The notes beneath the pieces were generated by a model. That model did no database searches and was not told where the DNA came from. It worked only from the letters and a program-made list of their open reading frames with translations. Source: Loripinus fragilis (Eukaryota > Mollusca > Bivalvia > Lucinida > Lucinidae). Taken from it: DNA of 64,000 bases. This document shows, one piece after another, positions 34,201-48,300 of this stretch (position 1 is its first letter; the number at the start of each line of letters is the position of its first letter). The position numbers and the translations under genes were made by a program. The stretch spans positions 144,034,152 through 144,098,151 of the forward strand of contig OZ026515.1 of assembly GCA_964019695.1 (NCBI GenBank), in the 5' to 3' direction.

Positions 34201-37200
34201 CTTTGTGGCTTTACTGTGGATCCGGACCAGTATTTCTAAGAAACACTATTCAGGGGGTCCAGATCCCCAGCCTCTCTCTGGATCCGCGCATGAGAAATCA
34301 ACTATTAAAATTAAGTTGTCTTTTTAATGAGGTATGAACAGAATAAATGATGTACCAGTAATATCATCAGGAGCCACTAGTTAAATGCATAAGACAAATA
34401 AGAATAGCAGTATAGTGGTGACCACATGCTGTTCTAAGCATGTATGTTTGAATTAGCATATACTGCCAGAGAGGAAATACATGCTGTGCGTTTATAGCCA
34501 CTTAATTATCTTTCATGAACTGTATGGTTTTGGGGTCTCAATGGAAAATGTGGCATTGTGGTTAAGAGTGTATTGTATTTGTATGTCAAAACACAATCTG
34601 AATCATTCAGGAATTAAGGTTAATCTGGATCATAATATCATTGAGAAAAAAATATGGTTCAGTCCAAATTGGCAAGATTTTTTTTGAGATATTTTTATTT
34701 TTTAAAAAATGGGCGAAATAACATTTTTTCAATTTCATTCCAATTTCATTTAGCGAAATACAATGGGGATGTTTTGCCAAATTATTTTACACAAAAATAA
34801 GCCCTAAAATTTCATCAAATAATTTGTTATTATATATAGTTTCAATAATCTTATTTTACACAAATATTTTTGTTTTATATCCAGTAGCACCCGAAGGCTC
34901 AACCGGCAGTGGTTCTGGTTTTAAAGCGTCTCAGAAGATGGGGCTGCCGCTTAAAGTCTCATCCGAGGGACTGGGGGAAGCCGGGAATCGCACCTGCAAC
35001 CCCTGTTTTCAAGGCATAGGCTTATCTCCTACACCATGCCAAGTTTACTAATCCTGAATACAATATATGATTTGCAACCAACATGTGTGTTTACGTGAAT
35101 ATAGTAAATGTCAATTACGTTTTGGTAGCCTTAACTGTGAATTTATAAATAAAATACATGTGCATAATGACACATATAGCCTTGATTTGATAATTTTAAA
35201 AAATCCCATGTTGTCAATTTATAATAATAATAAAAAAATGTTTTCTGATGATTTTTCCGTTTTCAAATAATACCAAGTCCTACAGCTGATAAATATCAAC
35301 TCTTTAATTGCTGTATGATATGGAATCTTCAATGGGTGTATACCCTGTAATCCAAGCCTTCTCTGATGTTAAGGTGGCTTTTCCATATTTTGAGATTTGC
35401 CTATAGCAAATATCAAAATAAAGAAAAGCCACTTAAACGTCAGAGAAAACTCAGACTAACACCAGCCTAATCTGAGCCTTCTCTGATGTTTAAGTGGCTT
35501 TCCCATACAGTTGAACTTTGGTCGCTCGAACTCGCTTGTCTCGAACACCAGGGATTGCTCGAACTCGTTCGTCGGTCCCGGCAATATCCCTATACATTTA
35601 ATGTTAAAATACACCCCAGGCTCGAACAACGATGGCTCGAACTCTCGAACTCAAAGCACGGTCCGCAGGGCGCTTTTTCATGTAAAAGCGCTATTGTGGC
35701 TCGAACCGAATATTTCTTTACATGAATCAGTCACGCGCTTGATTAAAGTTTATTATTATTTTCATAAGCGCTCCGTGACAATGGTGATTTCACCCTTGGG
35801 TTACCTAACTGACGAGCGGAACGTGTGAAGCAATTAGCGACAATTTATCAGATCAAAGATTTGAGTAAGTTCTCACTTGTCACCACTTAGGTGGGCGGCT
35901 GAAAATGATTAAAGACAATTAAAGAGATGTTTTGTAATCAAGAATTCGCTTGCCTAAATGAGTAAAACAAGCTTGGCTGGATAAAGACAGACATCAGATT
36001 GTGCGGCGGTACAATCTGATCCGCGTCTTTGTTGTAAACATCCTGGGGAGTTTGTCATTTTTTTCATGTTTTTATTAGTAATTGCGCATTGTGGTTAAAG
36101 CTGCATACTCTGTAACTATGAACATTTTGCGAAAATTTTTATTTTCTTTTTAAATCATTTGTAAAAGTAGAATTAAGCTATGTTTTCACAATAAAAATGT
36201 TCAGTACCGCTGAAAACTGCATGGAAAAGTGAATTATCTTATCAAATAGGTGTATTTTTCTCTTGTTGGTAATTAGTTGCGTCCCTCCAATAATTATAGA
36301 CCGTTGAATTTTAACATAAGTGCAGTTGTTTTTATAGTGATAACTTGTTCAAATTTTCGAAAATGGTAAAGTGTTTACCTGAATTTGAGTATTTTTACTG
36401 TGTTCTTGAAAAATAAAAACATTATTTTTAAAATTAGAAGATCAAAAGTTACATACTATGCAGCTTTAAATAATAAGAAACAAGCTTGTTTTTTTTCTCT
36501 TTTATTGTTCTAAAGGAAACGATAAACAACCGGACATAAACTGTAGCGACACATAAACAAGAACATTCACTCACAAGAAGAAAAAACAGTACAGCTTACA
36601 AGATAGCAAATGCAATGATCAGCCTGCGCATATGCGCATGCTGATAAATGTCTTTACTTTCAACAGTTTCATATGCTAACAAATGCGGCTTATCATTTTA
36701 ACTATAGCGTGCAAAGGGTTATTGATCAGTTACGGGTGTCACGTGCGCTTTGCAACTTTGGTCGATAAAAAAACGTGGTGTCCGTGATGACATAAAGTAC
36801 ACATGAACAAACTTAAAAATCGTCAGGCTATGTATTGCTCGAACACATGGGTGGGTCGAACTCGCACCGACGGTCCCGACGAGTTCGAGCCATCGAAGTT
36901 CGACTGTATTTTGATATTTGCCACTCACAATAAAGAAAAGCCACTAAACGTCAGAGAAAACTCAGATTAGGCCGGTGTTAGTCCGAGTTTTCTCTGACGT
37001 TTAAGTGGCTTTTTTTATTATTTGTCAGAGAAAACTCGGACTAACACCGGCCCTGATGAACTATAGTTACATGTGTTATGTGTATTAATGAATAATTTGC
37101 TTATAAAAGAATGCAACAAATAGTCTAAGAGCAGTCTGATCTGGGACTTTATTTTTGCACATGCTTGTTCTGTCTTGGTTCTTGCAAATAAAGAGTTAAT

Positions 37201-39287
37201 ATTTCATATTATCATGCTAATTAGTATAATGATCTTCACCAGCTTGACTGGTAATAAAACAGGTCCAACTGATATTTGGTCCAAGGAATACACCCCATCT
37301 GGTCCAACAAGTAATTACTTGGACCGGTCCAAGGTCCGACGGTCCAAGTGAATTGGTCCAAGGAATACACTCACCCTCGTACCTGGAACACTAGTCGGGC
37401 GCTCTGAGCTACCTGGGAGGTTGTGTCATAACTACCACCTCAAGACACTACACTTTTTACCATTTTCTCTTTCAGAGCTGAGCCAGCTCCGTAGAATACC
37501 ATATGCAAGGTTGGCAAAATGCCGGCAAATAAGGATATTTGCCATGGCAGTGGTATTTACCGGTAAATACCGACAAATACTGGCATTTACCGGCAAAATA
37601 TGTTTAACTACCCTGGATTTTTTACAAAACATTGCATTCAACATCTAGATCCTTGGGTAATTTAGATCATAGAGGTTAGTTGACATAATGTTTCAATTAT
37701 ATGATCAATGGTATATCCTAATTTCAGGGTAATTAATGTTTAACCTTTAAATACAACACCTTTTAGTTGTTCAAAACTAAAATCTATACTGCTGCATGAG
37801 CATTAATATCTGTACTGACAAAGTAAATAGTGAAAATGAACCAAGGTGTAACCAAACAGAAAGCACATCATTCAAAAATAGCAATGGTATGGTTTTTAAC
37901 CATGTGAAAACGCCATCCTAAATTCGGTGTAATAGTAAAAAACAACATTTTAGTAATTATACCCCTGAGAAAATTTTTCATATTATCATGATTGTTAATT
38001 TCTTTAGCTGAATGATTTATGATCTCTGATTAGCACATTGTGAAATGATAAAAAGTATAAATGAGCCATGACATTGTTGAGCAACAGAGGCTCAGGCAAG
38101 CATGCGCAAATGCACAGACTCGCCAGAGCCTTCGTTCCTCTCGTACACATGTAGAGAAGGATTAAGTTTTGTTTGTTTTGTTGCTTTACCTCCCAAGTCA
38201 ACAGCTATGGTCATGGCGGGACGGTCAGTTCACCTAACCACACTTTTTCCTGGGCAAGCTAGAACAAGTAGTTAACCAGTACTTTGTGCACATACTTTCG
38301 CTTGTAACTGACAACAACCCTTCTTGAATGATTCAGCGGAAGGGAGGAGAATGACCGTAGAAATTATTTCATGATCAATCTCCACGAAAGTATGGGACCG
38401 GGCCGGGATCGAACTCGCGACCCCTGGATCTGCAGTCAGACTCGCATCTGTTGCCAGACACGTTACCGACTGCGCTACGCGGCCCGGCATAGAGAGAAGG
38501 ATTAAGATGACAAAAGTGTTATGTGAAGGTGTACATTCTGAAAGTGATAGAATCAAGTCTGGAGTTCTCAGACCACAGGGCTCCAGATAAGAGTGTGTAT
38601 TGGAAAACTATTTACTTTATTTCTCATTCAAAACATATGTTGTGGGTACTCAAAAGAACCGTCTCAGTGAGACGGTTCTTTTGAGCACCCAAAACACATG
38701 TTTAAATTGATGGGTAAGAAAATAATTACAATTGTAAGCTCATAAAATGTCCTTATCTGGACCCATGGACCACTCATGTTTTTGTGTCATATCAATGATC
38801 TTCCAAGATTGGGGAAAGTGTTTTGCAAATGACTAAACAGAACAGTTTAAAAAAAAGGTTTCTTGTCAACTTGTACCTAAACCAACTCGTACCTTTTTCA
38901 ACTTGTACCTGTTTTTAGTCAACTCATAAACTGTTCTTTGGACAACTTGTTCCTGTTTTGGATAACTTGTACCGATGTTGATAAACAGGAATAGATAGAT
39001 AGGTTTGCGATCAGGTGGGTGGCGGTCACATGCACACGACAAAAAGAGTTAAAACTCAGGTTAACCTGGTTATATGCCCAGTGAGATCAGTCTTCACTGT
39101 CTACCTGAAGATATCATGTGTATATATATGTAGCTATCCATAGAGCACACAGCAAAGATGCTGATTAGAATACTTCACTGGGTGCCAGGGCCTTCTCTGC
39201 TCATCTCTAGGGTCCAAATTTCGGCCCCATTCCCAATCAAAAATAGCCACCTTTTTCCCAATACCATGTCTGATTTTCCCAATTAAG

Positions 39288-39323
<36 letters not shown>

Positions 39324-42300
39324 AAATTTTTTTAGAGACCACTTCTACTTATGAGAAACACTAATGATACTTAAACACTTGTGCTTAAGTGGTATGCTTG
39401 GCATAATACAATCTAAAATAACTTGATTTTGAGGATATATTTTGCTACCCTTGTAATGTTCTATGTTGTTATTTTCTCCCAATTTTGATGTTAAGTCGAT
39501 CTTTTTTCCCAATTTTGGCCAGGGGCCTTTTCCCAAAATTGCTGGAAAAGGCCCTGGGTGCACATGTCACTTTCTTGGTTTTGTCATGAGGTGCCTCATT
39601 TATGGTTCCATGGTAAAGTACAGTGCAGTCCCTTTATAACACACCTCATTATAGCATAAATAGAGGATCTTACATGAGTGCTCATGTTTTATTGATTTTA
39701 TTTAACGAGTTGGGGAAAAGAGATAAAATGCGAGGCTTGCAGAGCATTTTATCTCTTTTTCGCAACGAGTTTAATAAATTCAATAAAACAAGAGCACGAA
39801 TGTTAGATTCTATTTATCATATGACTTTAAGAATACTTTGAAATCTCATTTCTGCCGTAAAAAACGTTATAATGTTGTCAATATGTACGCAACGTTGTTA
39901 TGGACGTCATTACGTTTCCCGAAAATCGATAAACCACTAGTGGTTTACAGATTATATTGCATGGCGTTATTTCACTCCCAGACGCGACGTCATATGATAA
40001 ATTTGGATATAACATGGTCATGTTGTGGCTTCCAATTTTTTTATCATGGAATTTTACAAAGTAATTATAGGAAAATGACCATGAAATCCTTTGTAAAATT
40101 GTCCTCTTTATTACAAGATTCACTGATATCAAGGTCCATTTGTATGGACCCCAAACATAGCATTAGAAAGGGACTGCGCTGTAAAAAGAACTATGATGAG
40201 TTCTGTGCCTCAGATTTTCCTTTATCATGACTGAAATTAATATACAGTAAATGTTCTTAAATTTCGAACACTTTTCTCTTTATGTTCTGGAATAAAATGT
40301 TGGTTTTAGAGCTGGAATTCACAATATGTTTGTCAAAATAACAAACAGGGAAGGCCCTGATCAGACTCCGATCTGGGTCTGCCCTGTTTGTCTAGACCTT
40401 TTTGGCAGGTAACTGGTGTTTGAAATTTTAGAACATTTACCATACTTTGTATTTTCTACCAGGCTGACAAGATGTTGGAGCAGCTACAGTCGTATATTTC
40501 AAGTTATGATCTTCATAATCTTTGGGACTATTGGAACTTTCTCAACACCCGATTGTTTGCCCGCTTGGAGCAGAGATACATGAGTAGTGTTCGTAAGCTG
40601 GAAATTGGACTTCTCAGGGTAGGATATCTGATAAAACTGGTGTTAATGTTAGATGCATTGTAAATGTTCTTGATAATGAACTGTTAGCAAAAAGGCCCAG
40701 GCAGTCGGTACAGTGCCAGATCAAACCTCTTCTGGGGATCACTTTGGAAAAGTCTGATCAGGGTCTGTACTGGTTGTCAAAGCTGCATAATCAAGAAATC
40801 ATGGAGGGAAGGGTAAAAAAATGGGGGGTTACATCATAGGAGCTTGAAGTTCGATCCTTAAATCACCCCTATAGCCTCAAAACCAAAAGCTGACAATGTC
40901 ATTACGTAGTAATAACCAGGAGTGAAACTAAATTTCAGGCACCTTTGAATCGCCGTTACCAGGAGGTTTTGGCGAAAACTGAACATCTAACCATAAAAAC
41001 TATGTCAGCAGGTCATGCGAGGCATGGATATCTTTTTCTGACATATCACTGAGTCAAAATAATGAGCGTTTGAAAATAAGGAAAAAATAACGGTAGCCAT
41101 TCCGGCTCCAGAATCCGGTTTGACGCAGTGAATCCGAGCCTTTGTCACACTTGGACGAAATACATTTCAAAACTTACAAACTTTTCAACCAAAAAATGAA
41201 ACGATCAGTTAAATGTGTTCAGAATATTAAATAAATCAAACCCTTACATTTACTTATCACGAAAAGTTCTGTTTTTCATAAACTTTGCGGAAATTCAAAA
41301 CTGAAACCTTTTTTTTTCAAAGATCCTGTGACGTTGACGTCGCGCATGATTTGGCGTACAAAGCGTTACGTCAAGTTATAGCGTCTTGGGGCTTATTCCG
41401 TAGATGAAAACGTCATTGTCTCATTGTTTATGCCCTAACAAATAGGTTTCCCGGTACTATATCGACTTAAAGTATATTTGAGACATTGTCCTGTTTTGTC
41501 TTAATGTCGCCGTCTTGATCATAAGGTAGAAGAAAAGTTATCAAACACTTTGACGTTGACGTCACAACATTCACTGCCGATTGACCGGAAATTGGAGCCG
41601 GAATGGCTACCGAGAGCTTAGTTTCACTCCTGGTCATTACTACGTAATGACACCGTGCGCTTTTAGTTTTGAGGCTATATAGATGATATAAGGACCGAAC
41701 TTCAAGCTCCTGTGGTTACATATTCAATCTGTGTAAATAAGCATTGAATCTATGTAAATCATAAGAAAATCACCAGCTGTGAAGCAGTTCTCATTTCATC
41801 TCAAAATTTTGATGTATACATGCATTTGAAAAGACTTCAGTTTACAATGTATGAACAATTTTGGATTGAGTTAAATTACTTATCTTTGTCCAATTTCTTT
41901 CCAATTTCTAGAAATAAAGCTTAAATAATATATGTAATTGAAGGCAACTGATTTGACTCAATGCGTGTAAATGCCAGGTAGATGCCAGAAAATACGAAGT
42001 TTGTTTACCTTTTTGCATCATCAAATTCCAAAGTAGAGGTAACTCTAATTGTTTAGCTTTCTTAACCAATGGTTAAACAGTCTTTCGTTCGGTAGGGGTG
42101 ATGTAGGCTATTACAGATCATTTTGCCCTTTTTCAAAAATGTAAACAGAACTTTCTGAACTAAACTGATAGCTTGTCATTCTTTAATAATACCTTAGGTC
42201 TATATGTCATGCTAAAGTATCACTACGATATTGTATTAATATGAGTTGTTTTATTATTTCTGTTTTCAGTTTTACTTGGTGCATGCATCCCAGAATTCCA

Positions 42301-45300
42301 AACAGGAGAAAATATTTGAGTTCTTTGAACGAATGACGGATGTTTTGCAGAATCAATCTGAGTTTAAAGAGTGGTTTGGTATGTACAGTAAAAACTGTCT
42401 TTAAGCGGCCACTCAAAAGAAGAGTAAAGATTGGATTTCAAGACCAATCAGGGTTTCAGCTGGACTGAAATTTACTTCAGACATTTTGTCCAAGCAGCTC
42501 TAATATTGTTCGGACATTTGGAAATTTTTTAGGACATTTTTTCAGACACTCACTTTACCACCATAAACAGAAACTGCTATCTGCCCTTCTCATACATGAA
42601 ACCAGGGGTAGTTTTGCTACCATTTTGGACGGTAAGTGTGGCCTGATTGATTTGCTGGCTTTTTATTTAATGAGGAGACTGGAGCTTGTTGATCGGTGGA
42701 AGTGGGTGGGGTACTGTTTTTACTGCTATTTGTGGTCGCTGCACGACTAGTTAGTCACGGAAAGTGGCTGTTCAGGTAATGATGGGGTGGGCAAACTGTT
42801 TTAGGACATTAAAAACTTGAGTTCCTGTTGTTTCTTGGTGGTAATTTAGTTTTTTAGTCATTTTATTGGCGAATGCCATTGCAAATATGCTGTCCGCTTC
42901 GAGATGAAATCGAGTGAAGAATTTTACAAGATGCAATTGACCAATCAGGCGCCGCTTAACAAAACACTATGACTGGTCTGCTTTGGTGAATAAGTATTTA
43001 AGGGGTAAAATTATGTGAACCAGTCTGACGCTTACAGAAATTTGGCCAATGGCCAATCAGCAATTGTTTTATAAAACAAATATAATATTGCATCACTGTG
43101 CATTACCATACAGTGTGCACTTCCGAAAATCGTCTCGGACAAACTGTCCAAAGTGGACAGCAAACTCTCGGACATCTCGAACTATTTTCGGACAATGTCT
43201 GAGGGCCGACGCCAAACTGAATCCCTGCCAATTATCGCTTAATGCAGGTCAAAAGTATTGCAGAATGCTCCAAGACAGCATTCTGCAATACTTACGACCT
43301 GCATTAAGCTACCATCTGTCTTTAAGACCTTTATTTTGCCTTTTTGAGTGGCTGCTTAAGAGAGGTTTTACTGTACCTGGTTTTGTCATTTACCGTATAC
43401 AACCTAATAAGTGCACTGTACAGTAAGCATAACTTCAAATTCTATAACCTCCTTTGAAATCAATACAGATCCAAATCAGCTGGCTTCTGCTAAAGCCAGC
43501 TGATTAGGATCTAAACTGGTATTATTCACACCATGAATCCCTTTTATTGTTGAAATTCCACCATTAGTTGGCTGGAAATGAGAAGTTGTATGGTTTAAAC
43601 AACCTAATCATTCTCATTGTGCTCTTACAGGAGCATGTTAAATGCCAATTTTCAAGGTTTACTTTCATCTCTACAGCCGGTCAGCCACCGTTAACACAAC
43701 TCCCCCTGATCTTTGGGCTACCTTGTGAAACCTACAGTCGAGTCTCCACAGGGAGATTATTTCTCTCCCATTTTCAAGCGGCGTACATCGAGATATAGCG
43801 CTTAGGGAATAGCAGACTTGAAAAAACACCACCCAATCAGGGTACAGAAATAAATATCATAGTACAAACACCACCCTATCAGGGCACCTGGGTGAATAGG
43901 AGCAAACGTGGGACGAATTTTCTGCTCAGAAAAATCTGACAGTCCCGGGTGATTCCAGCCCGGTTGAGCATAAGATTGTAAATATAATTACAGGGATTAA
44001 ACTTACCCATGTTCTCTGAATATTTTGTATGAGCAGCCACAATCTTATTTTGGACCTTTTGAAATTTGCTAGTAGCCTAGAACATATCTAAATAGCCTGC
44101 TAAAATGTAATAGAAAAAATCACACCCTCAAAACGACCCTTAGTTCTTCATCCTTACCATGCTGAACCTACATCCTGTTTTGAAAACAGTGAAGATCCAG
44201 ATCAGCTGGATTCTGAGAAAAGTCATCAGATCAGGATCCACACTGTTTTCCACTGAAAACCCACGCCAATAACTGGATATTTTCCCTACCTAGCCAGTAA
44301 GGTCCCAGACATCTGGAAAGATGTTCAGACTATGTCCTGATGCAGATGGCAGACTGAATTCTTGAACTATTTAATAATCAGTAATCACATGTGTTTAATT
44401 TTCTTTTCAGCTTTTCCATTTGTGCGCAATCCTGAAGAAAATACAAACTTTAAGCTGTATTTCTCTAAGCAATGGCAAGACACCTATCTCCTGTCTCTAC
44501 ATAACTTCTTCAGTGTCATACTACAAGCTATGCATATCCTTTTATTATCTTTCACACCTAATATTAACCCTTTACCTCATAGAGGCACACACTTTTTAAC
44601 ACTTTTGCAAACAAAGCAGACCCAGATCAGGCAGCTCTTTTAAGAGCTGCCTGATCAGGGTCCACTCTGTTTGCTTGTGATTATTAAATAGACCTATAAT
44701 GGGTGAATCTTTAAAAAAGACTGAAACAATGAGGCCCACAGCTTATTAGCTCACCTTAGCCGAAGGCTCCGAGGTGAGCTATTAGTATATCAGTGACTCC
44801 GTCGTCCGTCCGTCAACATTTTCAAACATCTTCTCCTCTGAAACCACTGGGCTAATTGAACTCAAATTTCATATGGAGACTCCTTAGGATGGGGGAACGA
44901 AAGTTTGTTCAAATGGTCCTGGTCACATGACCAAGATGGCCGCCATGCCCATCATATCATCATATCATCATAATCGGATTTTTGATTAACATGCAGGTGC
45001 AGGGGCATCATCCACATCAGTGGGCCCCTTTCCAGGTAACTGGCTAGCTGCACGCATAGCAGATCTCACACCTGATCTCCAGGTGCTTCTTTCTTGAGGG
45101 TCAACTGTGGTGAGCTTCCACTCACGGCAGTCTTTCTCTGTCAGTTTCTTCCATGTTTGCTTGGGCCTCCCTGCCCCTCGCTTGCCGTCAATCTGCATAT
45201 CATATGCTGTTCTGATTGCACCACTCGAACGCGCCACATGCCCAAACCAGCGAAGCCTTCTCTCTCTCAAAATGAGGTCAAGGTCCTCAAGCTGAAGCTT

Positions 45301-48300
45301 TGCCAGTAGCTCGCTTGACCTTACCCTGGCCACATCCTCTGGCTTGATACTGCAGATCTGTCTGATCATGGCCCTATCATTGCGTTGCAAGCGCTGCAGG
45401 TTCGTCCAGGTAAGTGGCCAAGTTTCACTGGCATGGAGCATGGCCCTCCGCACGCAAGAGCTGTACACATGGCCACGGGTCTTGTAAGAGAGGTGGCGGG
45501 ATGTGAGAACTGGTAGTAGCTCCCTGAACTTCTTCCAGGCGGTTTTCACACGAGTAGTGACTGCCATTTCACAGCCTCCACCAGCAGAAAGCATGTCACC
45601 TAGGTAGCAGAAGGAAGCTACCACCTCAAGCTTATCAGGTCCGACCTGGACTTCACTCTGTGGTCTGCCGTCAATAGGGCGAGCATTTCCCATGCACCGT
45701 GCACACCTATAATCAGGATTTGGTGTCAGTCTTTGTAGCCCACTGCATTTCTTATGCACCCAAAGTTTGCAGCCATTGCAGTAGATGCTGTTGTTGCCTA
45801 CTCCTGTACGACAGACAGCGCATGGGTATTCGCCTGAACTCTGCAAGAGGTCCAGGCCTGTACCACAGATCATGACTTTTGTCTTTCCTGCATTCACCCT
45901 CAATCCCTTCTTCTCCATGGCTTCTTTCCATATCAAGAGCCTCCTGACACATTCCTCTAGGGAGTCAGCAATGATGACAAGATCATCTGCATATAGGTCC
46001 TCCCAGGGAACACCAGCCCGAAACTCACGTGACAAGGCCTCCAGCACAATGATGAAGAGCAAGGGACTGAGTACGGATCCCTGATGGACCCCGACCTTCA
46101 CCTCAAACTCTTTGCTGAAACCCTCGCCAACACAAACCCGGCTTCGTGCATTAGCGTACATTCCCTGGACTAACCGCACAATCCATTCCTCAACCCCTAG
46201 CTTTCTCAGGGCCCACCAGATAACCTTCCGAGGGACACGGTCAAATGCTTTCTCTAAGTCCACGAAGGCCATATAAAGCCTCTTGTTCACTGCTAGGTAT
46301 TTCTCCTGCAGCTGCCGGACCACAAAGATTGCATCTGTAGTGCCTCTTCCTGGGACAAAGCCAAACTGGGAGTCGTCAATAGACACCACCTGTCTTATGA
46401 GACCATCGACAATCCTCTCTAGGATCTTCATGGCCTGCTCAGTCAGCTTGAGGCCTCGATAGTTGCCTCTATCCAAAGCATCACCCTTGCCCTTGTAAAG
46501 GCAGACAATGAAACTTTCCTCCCAGTCAGTTGGGACCTTGCCATCACGGATAATCGCAGTAGCAAGATCTCGGATCATGGTGGCCCCTGTATCACCTGCT
46601 GCCTTGATCATCTCCACCACTATGCCTGATGGACCTGCAGCTTTGCCCGACTTCATCTTTGAGATGGCCTTCTTCACCATGTCAATAGTGATTGGGATAG
46701 GCGGGCCTTCTAACGGAGGTTCATTGGACAGGTGATCAGGGTCCCAATCAAATTCAACGTTGAGAAGCCTTTCATAATGTTCAGCCCATGCATTCTGCTT
46801 TGCCTCCTCGCTCATTGACATTTCCCCAGTGTCATTCTTCACTGGCTTGTCGCCTACAACATCAACATTCTCTTTCCTCATCTGGTTGGCGAGGCGGAAG
46901 ATATCAGACGACTTGTGGTCAATGCCCTCATAGACCACCTTGTCTGCTTCGTGGCGTGCATGGTGCACCACACGTCTGGAGATGCGCTTGGCAGTGTTAT
47001 ATGATGCTCGTGTGCATTTGCCAGCCTTCCATGCTTTGAAAGCTTGGCGCTTGGCTGTGATAGCATCATATATGGTAAAAACCATTAAAAATCTTCTTCT
47101 CCAGAACCAGAAGGCCCATGACCTTGGGACTTGGTATGTAGCATTGGGGACGTGGGGCCTACCAAGTTTGTTCAAATGATGATCCTAGGTTGACCTTGAC
47201 CTACTTAACGTCGAGGTCAAATTTGCTTCCTAATGCATTTAAATGGGGAAATTTTTGAAAAGTTGATGTTTTGAAAACTACTGAAGCCAATGTCATTATT
47301 CTCACTTGATATGTTTAATGTAATGTGACAATGGCTATAAATAAGTTCCAAAGATCAAGGTTGACCTTTGACCTTTAAGACAAGCCACTCATTTTGGACT
47401 CCCATCAATATATTAAAACATGGTTTTCTCAGAAACCATTGGGCCAATTGAACTCAAATTTCATATGAAGACTCCTTACAAGAAGTTAGTCAAGATTTAT
47501 GCAAATTGTTTAGGTCACTTGACCAAGATGGCCGTCATGCCCATATATGGTAAAAACCCTTTAAAAATCTTTTTCTCCAGAACCAGAAGGCTGTTGACCT
47601 TGGGACTTGGTATGTAACATTTTGGATGTTGGGCCTACCAAGTTTATTCAAATGATGATCCTAGGTTGACCTTGACCTACTTAACATCAAGGTCAAATTT
47701 GCTTCTGATTGCAGTTAAATGTGATTTTTTTTTTGAAAAGTTAATTTTTTGAATACTGTTGAAGCCAAAGTAATTATTCTCACTTGATATCTTAAACCTA
47801 ATGAGACAATGGCTATAAATAAATTTCAAGGTCAAGGCCACCGCACCCATATATGTTAAAAACCCTTTAAATATCTTATTCTCTGGAACAAAAGGCCAAT
47901 GGCCTTGGGACTTGGTATGTAGCGCTGGGGAAGTGGTCTCTACCAGGTTTGCACAAATGATGAATCTAGCTTGACCTACTTTATGGCAAGGTCCAAATGC
48001 ATTTATATGGGCATAATCTTGAAATGTTCATTTTTCTATGACTGCTTTTAAGCCGAAATCATAATACTTTCGAGAAATGTTTAACCTTACGAGACAATGG
48101 CTTTATATAAGTACCAAATGTCAAGCTGACCTGTGACCTTTTATCCAATGCCACTCATTTTGACTGCCAAATACCTATATAGACATTGGTTTCTCAGATA
48201 TCACTGGGCTGTTTGATGGAGTATTCATTAGATCGTTTTAAGTCACTTGACCAAAATGGCTGCAACCCCCATATATGGAAAACAATATGTTTTATTATAA

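Larger units (their letters stand above)
35508..36906. mobile_element. Non-autonomous pogo/Tc1-like DNA element, TA-flanked
   Basis: The left TIR CAGTTGAACTTTGG, with GCTCGAACTCG following, is mirrored at 36845-36906 (ACTCGCACCGACGGTCCC; GAGTTCGAGCCATCGAAG; TTCGACTG). Both ends are flanked by TA, as in the pogo/Tigger group. No transposase ORF. A TTAA-flanked element is nested at 36099-36465. A second copy without that insertion lies at 53736-55020. Confidence 0.75.
35340..37060. repeat. Inverted CTTCTCTGA...AAGTGGC arms surrounding a transposon
   Basis: CTTCTCTGATGTTTAAGTGG and its complement CCACTTAAACGTCAGAGAA alternate at about 35354, 35425, 35480, 36935, 36985 and 37024, forming several potential cruciforms. 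The pogo-like element at 35508-36906 lies within this array. Confidence 0.7.
19224..40462 (+). other. WDR91 intron 1 (~21.2 kb)
   Basis: Donor AGG|GTAACC, acceptor TTTTCTACCAG|GCTGAC. It contains a 3.56-kb tandem duplication, multiple inverted-repeat elements and SINEs. No alternative exon or nested gene was recognised in it. Confidence 0.85.

Noticed and set aside
39838..40230. 130-codon plus-strand ORF as a gene
   Set aside because: No domain, no codon or splice support, and a long overlapping ORF on the opposite strand; probably chance or an old repeat.
44534..44643. Continuation of WDR91 exon 4 in the open frame to 44643
   Set aside because: Residues after LQAM lose all similarity to WDR91 and run into a hairpin element; the AT-AC junction restores the conserved sequence exactly.
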